The notes beneath the pieces were generated by a model. That model did not search any database. It was not told the origin of the DNA and saw only the letters and a list, made by a program, of their open reading frames with translations. A DNA stretch of 35,450 nucleotides from Bacillota bacterium (GTDB lineage Bacteria > Bacillota > Clostridia > Lachnospirales > Lachnospiraceae), in contig JAEZKD010000245.1 in NCBI GenBank assembly GCA_023415655.1, forward strand, positions 1-35,450. Direction: 5' to 3'. Below, piece after piece: positions 6,744 through 14,365 of the stretch. Position numbers and translations under genes: made by a program. How positions within the stretch are numbered: the first letter of the stretch is position 1; every line of letters starts with the position of its first letter.

Positions 6744-7397
6744 TTAATTATTTGACTCATTTGCATTTGCTTGTTCCCATTGCTTTGCATAATTATAATA
6801 GGTGGATTTTTTCAAGCCCAAGATTCTCATGCAATCGACTGGTCGAATTTCTTTTCGCTTGACTCTTTCATATTCACTAGCAAACTTTGAAAACTCAATC
6901 GCATGTGGCCGACCATAATCATCCCATTCTCCACGTGCTTTCTTTGCTTCCATACCTTCTCTTTGACGTTTCTCTTTTTTCTCTAATTCCGCTTGAGCCA
7001 TTGCTGCATAAAGCTCAATTAACATATTGTTGACTGCATCCATAAGCATTGCAGCCATACTGTCTTCTAGAGCTGATAAGTCCATTAAGGTTGTTGGTAA
7101 TTCAAGAATCATAACTCGAATGTCTCGATCCTTAAAATAACGTAGTTCATTTAAGGTTTCCTTCTTATTACGTCCGAGACGATCCAATTCGGTAATGATT
7201 AAGATATCCCCCTTATCCAATACGTCCTCTTTCATAACGATATATCGTTCACGGTTAAAATTCTTCCCGGATTGCTGATCGGTATAAATTCTTCGCAGTG
7301 GTAGATTGTTCTTTTCACAATATTCGGTAATCTCTTTAATTCCACGATCAAGATGCTGCTCTGCAGTGCTCGTTCTGTGATATCCAAAGACTTTCAT
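6744..7397 (-). CDS. Small serine recombinase (resolvase/invertase family)
   Basis: A 217-residue site-specific recombinase. The resolvase N-terminal domain shows the nucleophile Ser10 in YHRTSTAEQ (usually YxRvSTxxQ), the TDQQSGKNFNRERY segment equivalent to DxxSGxxxxRP, and the ELDRLGRNKKETL active-site helix near residue 70. A long helix rich in Glu/Lys follows at 125-155 and a C-terminal helix-turn-helix at about 180-208 (VDCMRILGLKKSTYYNYAKQW). The size suits a resolvase or invertase, not a large transposon integrase. GGAGTG precedes the ATG. A TATAAT lies upstream on the minus strand (7427-7432) without a clear -35, next to a GGAACATTCC palindrome. It stands alone with its own terminator; no transposase or invertible segment is visible. 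Confidence 0.88.
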   Translation of the reverse strand: MKVFGYHRTSTAEQHLDRGIKEITEYCEKNNLPLRRIYTDQQSGKNFNRERYIVMKEDVLDKGDILIITELDRLGRNKKETLNELRYFKDRDIRVMILELPTTLMDLSALEDSMAAMLMDAVNNMLIELYAAMAQAELEKKEKRQREGMEAKKARGEWDDYGRPHAIEFSKFASEYERVKRKEIRPVDCMRILGLKKSTYYNYAKQWEQANANESNN

Positions 7398-7483
7398 TCG
7401 TTCACTCCATCATATATAATATCTGTTCTATTATACTATGGAATGTTCCAATTCTTCCTGGTAAATACTGTTATCAATATACA

Positions 7484-8266
7484 TTATTTAATCAAAGCCA
7501 TCTGTTCAAGTCGTGAAAGCAATTGATCCATCTTTTTTAGCTTAAAAGGATCGACAATTCTTTCTCCAGAAGAATAATATTCTACCGATGGTTGTAATTG
7601 TTCCAACAAATTACCTTCCTTTAATTTACGAACTAGTTGTTCTAAGGTCCCTTGAATCCCATCTACGAATCTGATATGATTTGGCAACACCTTTTGAAAG
7701 CTATCTTTAAAGTAGTTAAAGTGGGTACAGCCAAGAACCAACGATGCATATTGATCTAAATGAAAATTCTTTAACTCTTGTCTTAAGTAATCGACTACTT
7801 CCTCAGAATCAAACTCCATTCGTTCTGCAAAGTGTACCAACTTTGGTAGAGCAAGTAAATCAACAAGATGCTGCTTATCTACCTTATCAATCAAGATTTT
7901 CATCTTTTCTCCCCTGACAGTGATCGGAGTTGCAGTAACAAGAACACGTTGTTCCTGATATAAATCGATTGCTTTCTTTACTGCAGGTTCCATACCGATG
8001 ATAGGAAGGGAATAATGCTTTCTAAGTTCTCTCACTGCAACACTGGTTGCTGTATTACAAGCAATCACGATTGCTTTGACCTCGTGATGAATCATAAATT
8101 GTACTACTTCCTCTACATATCCCATAATTTCTTTTTGAGTTTTCTCTCCATAAGGAACATGCTTTTGATCTGCATAATATATAAATTGCTCCTGTGGTAG
8201 CATACGAAACGCTTGTTGAAGTACGGATAATCCACCAATCCCAGAATCAAAAAATCCAATTTTCAT
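7484..8266 (-). CDS. murI: Glutamate racemase
   Basis: Converts L- to D-glutamate for peptidoglycan, in the cytoplasm, without cofactor. Family motifs are complete: FDSGIGGLSV at the N terminus with Asp7 and Ser8, the first catalytic cysteine in ACNTAT (Cys70) and the second in LGCTHF (Cys180). The 260-residue length is typical. An ATG at 8272 exists, but GGGAG is only three bases from it and nine bases from the ATG at 8266, which also gives the usual MKIGFFDSG start. A well-formed promoter lies about 80-105 bases upstream and the gene appears to be transcribed alone. Confidence 0.94.
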   Translation of the reverse strand: MKIGFFDSGIGGLSVLQQAFRMLPQEQFIYYADQKHVPYGEKTQKEIMGYVEEVVQFMIHHEVKAIVIACNTATSVAVRELRKHYSLPIIGMEPAVKKAIDLYQEQRVLVTATPITVRGEKMKILIDKVDKQHLVDLLALPKLVHFAERMEFDSEEVVDYLRQELKNFHLDQYASLVLGCTHFNYFKDSFQKVLPNHIRFVDGIQGTLEQLVRKLKEGNLLEQLQPSVEYYSSGERIVDPFKLKKMDQLLSRLEQMALIK

Positions 8267-8342
8267 ATTCATGCACTCCCTGTATTTTATTGATTTCTCT
8301 CAATTTTAAGTCTCTTCACTTGTATAAAGAGGCATTAGTACA

Positions 8343-8370
8343 ATCATACCATATTTTTATGATTTGACAA
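8343..8370 (-). promoter_or_regulatory. Promoter of murI
   Basis: On the minus strand TTGTCA (8365-8370), a 16-base spacer and TATGAT (8343-8348). The predicted start near 8336 gives a ~70-base leader. Confidence 0.6.
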
Positions 8371-8778
8371 TAGACGAACGAGGAATTCCAATCCTTAGAA
8401 GTGAGGTTTGGTATAAAAATCCTTTAAAGTTAACATAATAATATTATATATACTTTACTAAATTTACTACCATGTTATAATTGTTTTGTTTTTATTTGGA
8501 AGTATTAGTTAGATATTTACTATTTGATTTTTTTGGTGATTATTTCTTGATTTCACCAAAATCCTACTTCAATTTGAATCGACAAAGCTCTTCCTACTTG
8601 AATCCGTCTAAAAAAGTATCTTGACTTTACTAAGACATCCAAAATATCATTTGATACATTTTTGAACCACTCTGTTTAATACTTTTATGAAGTCTATATT
8701 TGTATACATTTTTGCACTATATAATTTGGAAAAAATAATATCCATATTTTGTTATCTGAAAAAGCGTGAAAAAAATAA
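8371..8778. other. AT-rich intergenic region, no gene seen
   Basis: About 400 very AT-rich bases between the murI promoter and the hairpin at 8779. No open frame with a ribosome-binding site was found. The only structure noted is a 9-bp inverted repeat, TTTTGGTGA (8531-8539) and TCACCAAAA (8553-8561), without a U-tail in either direction. CCTACTT followed by GAATC occurs twice (around 8563 and 8592), which may be decayed sequence. Confidence 0.5.
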
Positions 8779-8859
8779 AAAACGCTCATATAGCCATGTT
8801 TTTTGATTTAGGCAAGTAAGATTACCTAAGATAAAAAAAAGTGGCTATATGAGCGTTTT
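8779..8859 (-). terminator. Very long hairpin, probable terminator of the BlaI-type gene
   Basis: Outer arms of 18 perfect bases, AAAACGCTCATATAGCCA (8779-8796) and its complement (8842-8859), continue inward through mismatched A/T tracts to TTAGG/CCTAA (8808-8812, 8825-8829) around a 12-base loop. The total stem is over 30 bp. On the minus strand it lies 45 bases past the stop of the repressor gene and is followed by TTATTTTTTT, so it can end transcription. It is longer than usual terminators. Confidence 0.65.
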
Positions 8860-8903
8860 AGAGCGTATAGTATTTCATTCCTTCTTAAAATTATGTACCA
8901 TAA

Positions 8904-9269
8904 TTATCCTTTGTACTGTTCGACGATTCGTTCTAATTCTAAGATTTCTGTTCGCTTTAAAGGCTGCGAATTTAAGTATTCAAGTAGGAAGGTATTGAAA
9001 GATCCATTGAAGAGTTTATCTAAAAGTATCTTTGTTTCTGTCCGTTGAACCGTACGTTTTGAAACAAGAGGCCTACATAAAAAACCTGGTTCCTCTCTTG
9101 AAATGGCTCCTTTATCAATGAGTCGCTTTATGACGGTATAGGTGGTATTCTTCTCCCACCCAATATACTCCTTGATAATTCTTGCAATGTCTTTTGCTGC
9201 CAAAACTTTGTTCGACCAAAGTAATTCCATGATGTTAAGTTCACCCTCGTGCAATCGAATGTCTTCCAT
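8904..9269 (-). CDS. BlaI/MecI/CopY-family transcriptional repressor
   Basis: A 121-residue winged-helix repressor. The N-terminal domain contains LHEGELNIMELLWSNKVLAAKDIARII and the recognition-helix segment KNTTYTVIKRLIDKGAISRE, the classic MecI/BlaI signature, followed by a shorter C-terminal dimerisation helix (TEILELERIVEQYKG). Relatives bind TACA/TGTA-type dyads as dimers and are inactivated by proteolysis through a BlaR/MecR sensor, or by copper in CopY. Neither a BlaR-type sensor nor a beta-lactamase is adjacent. CopY metal-binding cysteine pairs are absent. AAAGGAGAG precedes the ATG. Two dyads near its own promoter suggest autoregulation. Its targets are probably elsewhere. Confidence 0.88.
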   Translation of the reverse strand: MEDIRLHEGELNIMELLWSNKVLAAKDIARIIKEYIGWEKNTTYTVIKRLIDKGAISREEPGFLCRPLVSKRTVQRTETKILLDKLFNGSFNTFLLEYLNSQPLKRTEILELERIVEQYKG

Positions 9270-9288
9270 ACATTTCTCTCCTTTTTCG

Positions 9289-9340
9289 ACATCTACCGAT
9301 GTAGACTGGTAACATATACCATCATTCTACATATTTAGAA
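9289..9340. promoter_or_regulatory. Two candidate operator dyads before the BlaI-type gene
   Basis: ACATC-TACC-GATGT (9289-9302) lies in the leader, and TTCTACATATTTAGAA (9325-9340), with TTCTA/TAGAA arms, overlaps the -10 box. Both contain TACAT/ATGTA-like cores, as expected for BlaI-family operators. Autoregulation is inference. Confidence 0.4.
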
Positions 9341-9352
9341 ACGTTTTGTCAA
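9324..9352 (-). promoter_or_regulatory. Promoter of the BlaI-type repressor gene
   Basis: On the minus strand a perfect TTGACA (9347-9352), a 17-base spacer and TAGAAT (9324-9329). The start would be near 9317, about 48 bases before the ATG. Confidence 0.7.
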
Positions 9353-9443
9353 TATACAATATCGATGAAAACACTTGAGAAAATTGTGCAGATGACTCAT
9401 TAAAACTTAAAATAACCTACTTCAAATAATGTCTAAAAAAAAG

Positions 9444-9503
9444 ACTCTGAATTAAAAGATAATCAGATACCGTTAAGGCGTCTGCAGTAACTTAATTCAG
9501 AGT
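9444..9503 (-). terminator. Terminator of the division/lipoprotein gene cluster
   Basis: Arms ACTCTGAATTAA (9444-9455) and TTAATTCAGAGT (9492-9503) pair perfectly around an inner partial stem. On the minus strand the hairpin is followed by C and then an eight-base T tract (9435-9442). It lies about 60 bases after the ATPase stop codon. Confidence 0.8.
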
Positions 9504-9563
9504 AATTATCATTCTACAGTAGTAGGATTCATCCCATTCCATCTATTTTATGCTGACTTCCCT

Positions 9564-10844
9564 TTACTTTAAACAGAAAATCGAGTAATAAGGAATGTTT
9601 TTCACATGGTTTGTAAATTCAAAATTCTTTGAAGAGACACGTATCGAATAAGGTACCTCATGACTTGCTTTGAAGACACTTACACTTTTGTTTCGAGTAT
9701 TATCACTCAGCTTTGTTTCAATTGGTACAATGCCATCCTTCGTTTCGATGATAAAATCAATTTTAGCTAGAGAATTCGACTCCCAAAAGTTTGGGCGAAA
9801 ACCTCGAGCAGTTAAGCTTTGCATCATATAATTTTCTAGAATTGTTTTTTGAATACTCGGACTTAATTCTTTCTCTTTGGATATATTTTTTATCAGAAGT
9901 GTATTTAGAATACCAACATCAGGTAAGTATAATTTAAATTGAAGTGTATCCTGTTCTTGTAGTATATCCTTCGTATCATATGTATTCTTCTGACATTTAT
10001 ATAAATACTGGTTGATCACAAGATTTTGAATTGCATCCTTATATAACGCATAAGTAGCACCTTTTCGAATCAATCGATATTGAAATTTCTTATTCTCCTT
10101 CAGTAGCTGATCTGGCATCACTTGAAAGATTTGAGCTATCTTTAAAGCTTCACTTTCACTGTTTTTTTTCATCGCACGATCAACTAACGTACGATATAAT
10201 CCAAGATGTACTTCTGCTACATTTTGTATTCCCTCCATAGTGATAAAATCATTGACTGCCGCAGGCATACCACCGACTAACAGGTAATCCTCAAAGGAAT
10301 TCAGCAAATCTTTATGAACAATTTCAGGGACCTTACGACTTGTTTGATAATGTCCTTTGATTACTTCTGAGTACCACTCACTTCCGATTGCCATTAAATA
10401 TTCATCAAATTCCATTGGATATAGTTGTAACTCTTCAAAAGCATCCTTTTCATGAGCTACTACCTCACTACTAATCAATAAGAGCGGAATATTACTTCCA
10501 ATACGAATCAATTCCTCTACCATTGTAACGGCTTCTTGGCATTCTCCTACCTCATCTAAGATAAACAATAGATTGCCAATGTATTCTTTTGGTATCTGAT
10601 AATATTGGCATAGCAATTCAATGATATTATCATCGTTATCCAAAGAAGAGCATGCATTTTGAATCAGCGCTCGAACTGCAGATACAGTTTCAAAATTCAC
10701 ATAAAGATTGCCATCAAAAAAGGACTTAGCAAAATCAAGGGCTAGGTAGGTCTTCCCTACACCCTTGATTCCGGTAAGCCAAAGTGGTTTTCTATCCTTA
10801 TTTTCTTTCCATGCAATTAAATGATTGATCGCATTTCGTTTCAC
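9564..10844 (-). CDS. AAA-type ATPase with C-terminal DUF4143/nuclease-like domain
   Basis: A 426-residue protein of the ATP-binding DUF4143 family. It has Walker A GIKGVGKT (residues 25-32), Walker B LLFILDE (92-98), the family motif LVGGMPAAV near residue 190, and a C-terminal domain with an Asp363, Glu376-x-Lys378 arrangement (IDFIIE..VPIETK) like a PD-(D/E)xK nuclease fold. Family members are abundant and mostly uncharacterised; links to toxin-antitoxin or phage defence are suggested but unproven. The frame extends to a GTG at 10853, but GAGGTG lies six bases before the GTG at 10844, which is preferred and removes an overlap with the rluD-like gene. It is the last gene of the cluster, two bases after the preceding stop, an odd partner for cell-envelope genes. 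Confidence 0.85.
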   Translation of the reverse strand: MKRNAINHLIAWKENKDRKPLWLTGIKGVGKTYLALDFAKSFFDGNLYVNFETVSAVRALIQNACSSLDNDDNIIELLCQYYQIPKEYIGNLLFILDEVGECQEAVTMVEELIRIGSNIPLLLISSEVVAHEKDAFEELQLYPMEFDEYLMAIGSEWYSEVIKGHYQTSRKVPEIVHKDLLNSFEDYLLVGGMPAAVNDFITMEGIQNVAEVHLGLYRTLVDRAMKKNSESEALKIAQIFQVMPDQLLKENKKFQYRLIRKGATYALYKDAIQNLVINQYLYKCQKNTYDTKDILQEQDTLQFKLYLPDVGILNTLLIKNISKEKELSPSIQKTILENYMMQSLTARGFRPNFWESNSLAKIDFIIETKDGIVPIETKLSDNTRNKSVSVFKASHEVPYSIRVSSKNFEFTNHVKNIPYYSIFCLK

Positions 10845-10846
10845 GG

Positions 10847-11770
10847 CTAGCACCTCAATTTATTCATAAGAGTTATAAAATACTCAGGTAACGGAGCTTC
10901 AAATTCAATGTATTCTTTCGTTGTTGGATGAATGAATCCCAAAACTCTAGCATGTAATGCCTGACCTTGTAATTGAAAATTATCCTTCGTATAGCCATAA
11001 ACATCATCACCAATCAAAGGATGATGAATACTTGCCATATGAACACGTATTTGATGCGTACGCCCAGTTTCCAACGAACATTCAATGTGTGCATATTTGT
11101 TTCCAAGATTCTCAATTAAGCGATAATGTGTTACTGCACGCTTCCCATTCTTTGGATTGATCGCCATCTTCTTTCGATCGATTGGATGTCGGCCAAGTGG
11201 TGCATCCACTGTACCTTCCAAATCTTTAAACGTATGGTAACAAATTGCATTGTACTTTCTTGTAATCGAATGTACCTTTAGTTGCTCTGCAATGCATTGA
11301 TGAGCATTATCATTCTTACAAATGACAAGTACCCCCGTTGTATTCATATCAATTCGATGTACGATTCCCGGACGTAGTACTCCATTAATACCAGATAGTC
11401 GATCCTTGCAATGATATAAGAGTCCATTGACCAACGTACCAGAATAATGCCCAGCCGCTGGATGAACCACCATTCCCTTTGGTTTATTTACAACAATAAT
11501 ATCATCGTCCTCGTACAGAATATCCAATGGTATGTCCTCAGCTTCAATGTTTAAATCGACTGGAGCTGGTATGGTGTAGCGAATCATATCACCTGTATTT
11601 ACCTTATAGTTTGCTTTTACCACCTTTTCATTGACAAAAACAACTCCATCTTTGATCAATTTCTGAATGTAGGACCTAGAACAATCCTCCTCTAGATCGG
11701 CAATTACACTATCGATTCGTTGCCCAGAAAATACCTCTTCTGCAGCGTATCTCTCTTCTCTATCTAACAT
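10847..11770 (-). CDS. RluA-family 23S rRNA pseudouridine synthase (RluD/YlyB-like)
   Basis: A 307-residue enzyme that isomerises uridine to pseudouridine in RNA. An S4-like RNA-binding domain occupies residues 15-60 (RIDSVIADL..SRSYIQKLIKDGVVFVNEKVV) and the catalytic domain carries VNKPKGMVVHPA near 94-105 and GIVHRIDMNTTG, with the catalytic Asp141. RTHQIRVH near residue 240 is also typical. Gene order lspA-rluD matches the lspA-ylyB pair of Bacillus, so it is most likely the YlyB equivalent; the exact target uridine is not known. It starts three bases after the lspA stop. Confidence 0.92.
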   Translation of the reverse strand: MLDREERYAAEEVFSGQRIDSVIADLEEDCSRSYIQKLIKDGVVFVNEKVVKANYKVNTGDMIRYTIPAPVDLNIEAEDIPLDILYEDDDIIVVNKPKGMVVHPAAGHYSGTLVNGLLYHCKDRLSGINGVLRPGIVHRIDMNTTGVLVICKNDNAHQCIAEQLKVHSITRKYNAICYHTFKDLEGTVDAPLGRHPIDRKKMAINPKNGKRAVTHYRLIENLGNKYAHIECSLETGRTHQIRVHMASIHHPLIGDDVYGYTKDNFQLQGQALHARVLGFIHPTTKEYIEFEAPLPEYFITLMNKLRC

Positions 11771-11773
11771 AAC

Positions 11774-12277
11774 TTATTCCTGTTCTTTTTGTTTTCTTTT
11801 CATAAAGGAAAAATCATCATCTTTATACTTGAAAACGATTAATAAAGCTAGAAGGATGACTCCAATTACAATGTACATATCTGCAACATTAAATACAGGG
11901 AAGTCAATTAACTCGAAATAAATAAAGTCAATGACATATCCATGAATGATACGGTCTAATAAATTGTTACCAATCGCACCTGCAGCTACCATAACACTAG
12001 TGATTCGTAATGGTATATACATTTTCTCTTGTGGTATTCTAAAAAAACAATATGCTATGACTGTAAGCATAACTATAGTAAGCCCAATTAAAAACACTGG
12101 CTTACCACTAAACATACCCCAGGCAGCACCATCATTCTCATGATAAATAAGCTTTAACACCTTAGGTATGATAACTTGTGAATCCCCATCCATAAAGCTT
12201 GCACGTGCCCAGTATTTTGTAAGTTGATCGATACCAACTAAAAGTATTAGCAAAAAAAAGTACTTTATTCGTTTCAT
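11774..12277 (-). CDS. lspA: Lipoprotein signal peptidase II
   Basis: Membrane aspartyl protease that removes signal peptides from diacylglyceryl-modified prolipoproteins. The 167 residues show four TM segments, the HENDGAAWGMF conserved loop (46-56), and the two catalytic aspartates Asp117 (GYVIDFI) and Asp133 (FNVADMYIVIG). The ATG overlaps the aroB stop by four bases (ATGA), so translation is coupled. A lipoprotein substrate, the DD-carboxypeptidase at 19532, is encoded in the same window. Confidence 0.95.
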   Translation of the reverse strand: MKRIKYFFLLILLVGIDQLTKYWARASFMDGDSQVIIPKVLKLIYHENDGAAWGMFSGKPVFLIGLTIVMLTVIAYCFFRIPQEKMYIPLRITSVMVAAGAIGNNLLDRIIHGYVIDFIYFELIDFPVFNVADMYIVIGVILLALLIVFKYKDDDFSFMKRKQKEQE

Positions 12278-13395
12278 TTCAATGTCAATCCCCTGTCATT
12301 TTTTCTACTTAAGTATTCGATTGCCTGTCTGATTTCACTCGTAGATACTGTGGTATCAATATAAGCTTGTCCAATACGTTGTAACAAAACAAACTTAATC
12401 GTTCCCGCATCCACTTTTTTATCCTTTGACATTACCGACAAGATATCCTCAGCCAAAAGCCCGTCAAACGAGGTTGGTAACTCAAAAGCTTCCAAGGTTG
12501 CTATGATGTCATCAAATTCGGTAATCGATATGAGATTTCTCTTCATTGAAATATATGCCGCTCCTACCATGCCGATTGCAACACATTCTCCATGAAGGAG
12601 TTTAAAATCCATTAATTTTTCAACCGCATGTCCAATGCTATGCCCAAAGTTTAATAAGGCTCTCTCTCCTTGTTCCTTTGGATCTAGTTCCACTACGTCA
12701 CGTTTGATTTCACAGCTCTTCTTTACCATTGGTAAAAGAATCTCATAATCTTTACTTTTAATCTGTGAAATACACGATTTCAGCCAATGATAATAGCTTG
12801 CATCCTTAATTAAACCATGTTTGATGATTTCACCAAGCCCCGATAGATATTCCTTTTCCGTTAATGTATGAAGTGTGGACAAATTCATATAAACACCAGA
12901 AGGCATATAGAAGGCTCCTACCATGTTCTTATAGGCAGAGAAATCCACTCCTGTCTTTCCCCCGATGCTTGAGTCAACCATAGCAAGTAAAGAAGTTGGA
13001 ATTTGAAAAAATCGAATTCCTCGAAGATACGTTGCTGCAGTGAATCCAGTCAAATCTCCGACAACACCACCACCAAGTGCAATCAAAACATCATTGCGAT
13101 CAAAGGTATGCTGAATCAAATATTCATACAATGCCTGCACAGTCGATAAATTCTTATTCTCTTCTCCAGCAGGGAAGGAATAGGTGAGGACTGTTTTGGC
13201 GACTTTAGCTAACACCTTTTCTAATCCCATGGCATGGTAACGCATAACATTAGAATCTGTTACAATTGCAACTTTACGATTCGTTAAGTGAAATTGTGAA
13301 AGCTCACCTTCTATAAATTCAAACCCATTCTCTAAAATAATATCATAACATGGAGCATTGTTGTAGCTAACGGGTATCCGTACATGATCCTGCAT
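12274..13395 (-). CDS. aroB: 3-Dehydroquinate synthase
   Basis: Second step of the shikimate pathway: NAD- and metal-dependent cyclisation of DAHP to dehydroquinate. Motifs include GEENKNLSTVQ, the NAD-binding GGGVVGDLTGFTAATYLRG, PTSLLAMVDSSIGGKTGVD, NFGHSIGHAVE and LLHGECVAIGM, whose histidines and glutamates bind the metal. The frame opens at 13449, but AAGGAG lies nine bases before the ATG at 13395, giving a 373-residue protein of normal length and avoiding an overlap with divIVA. It occupies the slot between divIVA and lspA where Bacillus has ileS. Confidence 0.94.
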   Translation of the reverse strand: MQDHVRIPVSYNNAPCYDIILENGFEFIEGELSQFHLTNRKVAIVTDSNVMRYHAMGLEKVLAKVAKTVLTYSFPAGEENKNLSTVQALYEYLIQHTFDRNDVLIALGGGVVGDLTGFTAATYLRGIRFFQIPTSLLAMVDSSIGGKTGVDFSAYKNMVGAFYMPSGVYMNLSTLHTLTEKEYLSGLGEIIKHGLIKDASYYHWLKSCISQIKSKDYEILLPMVKKSCEIKRDVVELDPKEQGERALLNFGHSIGHAVEKLMDFKLLHGECVAIGMVGAAYISMKRNLISITEFDDIIATLEAFELPTSFDGLLAEDILSVMSKDKKVDAGTIKFVLLQRIGQAYIDTTVSTSEIRQAIEYLSRKNDRGLTLK

Positions 13396-13435
13396 GTGAT
13401 TTTTCTCCTTATGTCCTATTGATTCAAGTACTAGT

Positions 13436-14329
13436 TTAATCTTCCTCATCTATTAAATTAATAAAGGAGAACTCTTCTTGGTGTTCTAATTCGTGAATTG
13501 GATCTTCCTCGTCATCTAGATAGTCATCTATTAGTTCTTTCTTCTGATTTTGAATTGGTTTTGTTTTATTCTTATTTCGATTGGAAGAATATTCTTTTCT
13601 TGAATACTCGTTTTGTGCTTCCTCTGTTTCTAAATTGTCTAGAAAGGAGGAGTCAAAGTGAATCGCTTCTTCTTTCTCTGCTAAAGTATCGAATATATTT
13701 GAAGTAAGGGCTTCCTGTTCTTCCATCGTTATCGCCACATCATCCATCACCTGAGATGTTGAATATTTGCCTTTTTCATTCGACTTTGTTCGATATTTCT
13801 GAGGTCTGTCCTGAGTATTTTGCATTTTTTTTGTTGCTTCTTCCTTATCAGGCGTAACAAAGGTGTCCAAACGTGCAAGACTAATATCAAAGGCTTCACT
13901 TTGAATTAATTCCATCTGAGCTGCAGCAAGATTCTTAAATTGTACCTTGTATTTTTCATATTGCTGAATCAACTGGATGGTTTGATTGTGAATATGCTCT
14001 AATTCATTCTTTGCATCGGCTACAATTAGTTGAGCACGAGCCGTTGCTTCTCTCTCAATTGCTTTTGCTTTATCCATTGCAGCGCTTTTGGTTTCCTCTG
14101 CAGTTCGCTCCGCAAGTACTAACGCTTTTTGCAATGTCTTTTCAATTGTTTTATAATACTGAATTCCTTCTGTTAATACAGCAACCTTGTCGTTTAACTC
14201 CATATTCTCACGATAGATTGTTTCATAGCTTTTTAATACATCACGTAGAAAGCTATCCACATCTTTTTTGTCATAACCCAAACCACCTGACTTGAATGTT
14301 TTACTTTGAATCTCAATTGGTGTAATCAT
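13436..14329 (-). CDS. divIVA: DivIVA-domain cell division protein
   Basis: A 297-residue cytoplasmic coiled-coil scaffold that recognises curved membrane at poles and septa. The N terminus MITPIEIQSKTFKSGGLGYDKKDVDSFL is the canonical membrane-binding DivIVA motif. A coiled coil covers about residues 25-150 (YRENMELNDKVAVL, ATARAQLIVADAKNELEH), followed by a long acidic, low-complexity tail (residues ~160-297). The tail ends HELEHQEEFSFINLIDEED, a possible partner-binding peptide. An upstream TTG frame start is rejected because GAGGAGG lies eight bases before the ATG at 14329. It sits between ylmH and aroB, as in the Bacillus ylm cluster. Confidence 0.92.
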   Translation of the reverse strand: MITPIEIQSKTFKSGGLGYDKKDVDSFLRDVLKSYETIYRENMELNDKVAVLTEGIQYYKTIEKTLQKALVLAERTAEETKSAAMDKAKAIEREATARAQLIVADAKNELEHIHNQTIQLIQQYEKYKVQFKNLAAAQMELIQSEAFDISLARLDTFVTPDKEEATKKMQNTQDRPQKYRTKSNEKGKYSTSQVMDDVAITMEEQEALTSNIFDTLAEKEEAIHFDSSFLDNLETEEAQNEYSRKEYSSNRNKNKTKPIQNQKKELIDDYLDDEEDPIHELEHQEEFSFINLIDEED

Positions 14330-14365
14330 ATTATTATTCCTCCTCAAAGTATATTAATTATTTTC

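Noticed and set aside
8531..8561. TTTTGGTGA/TCACCAAAA dyad as a terminator
   Set aside because: No T tract follows in either direction and no gene ends nearby.
13396..13449. Extended start of aroB at 13449
   Set aside because: It has no ribosome-binding site and overlaps divIVA; AAGGAG precedes the ATG at 13395.
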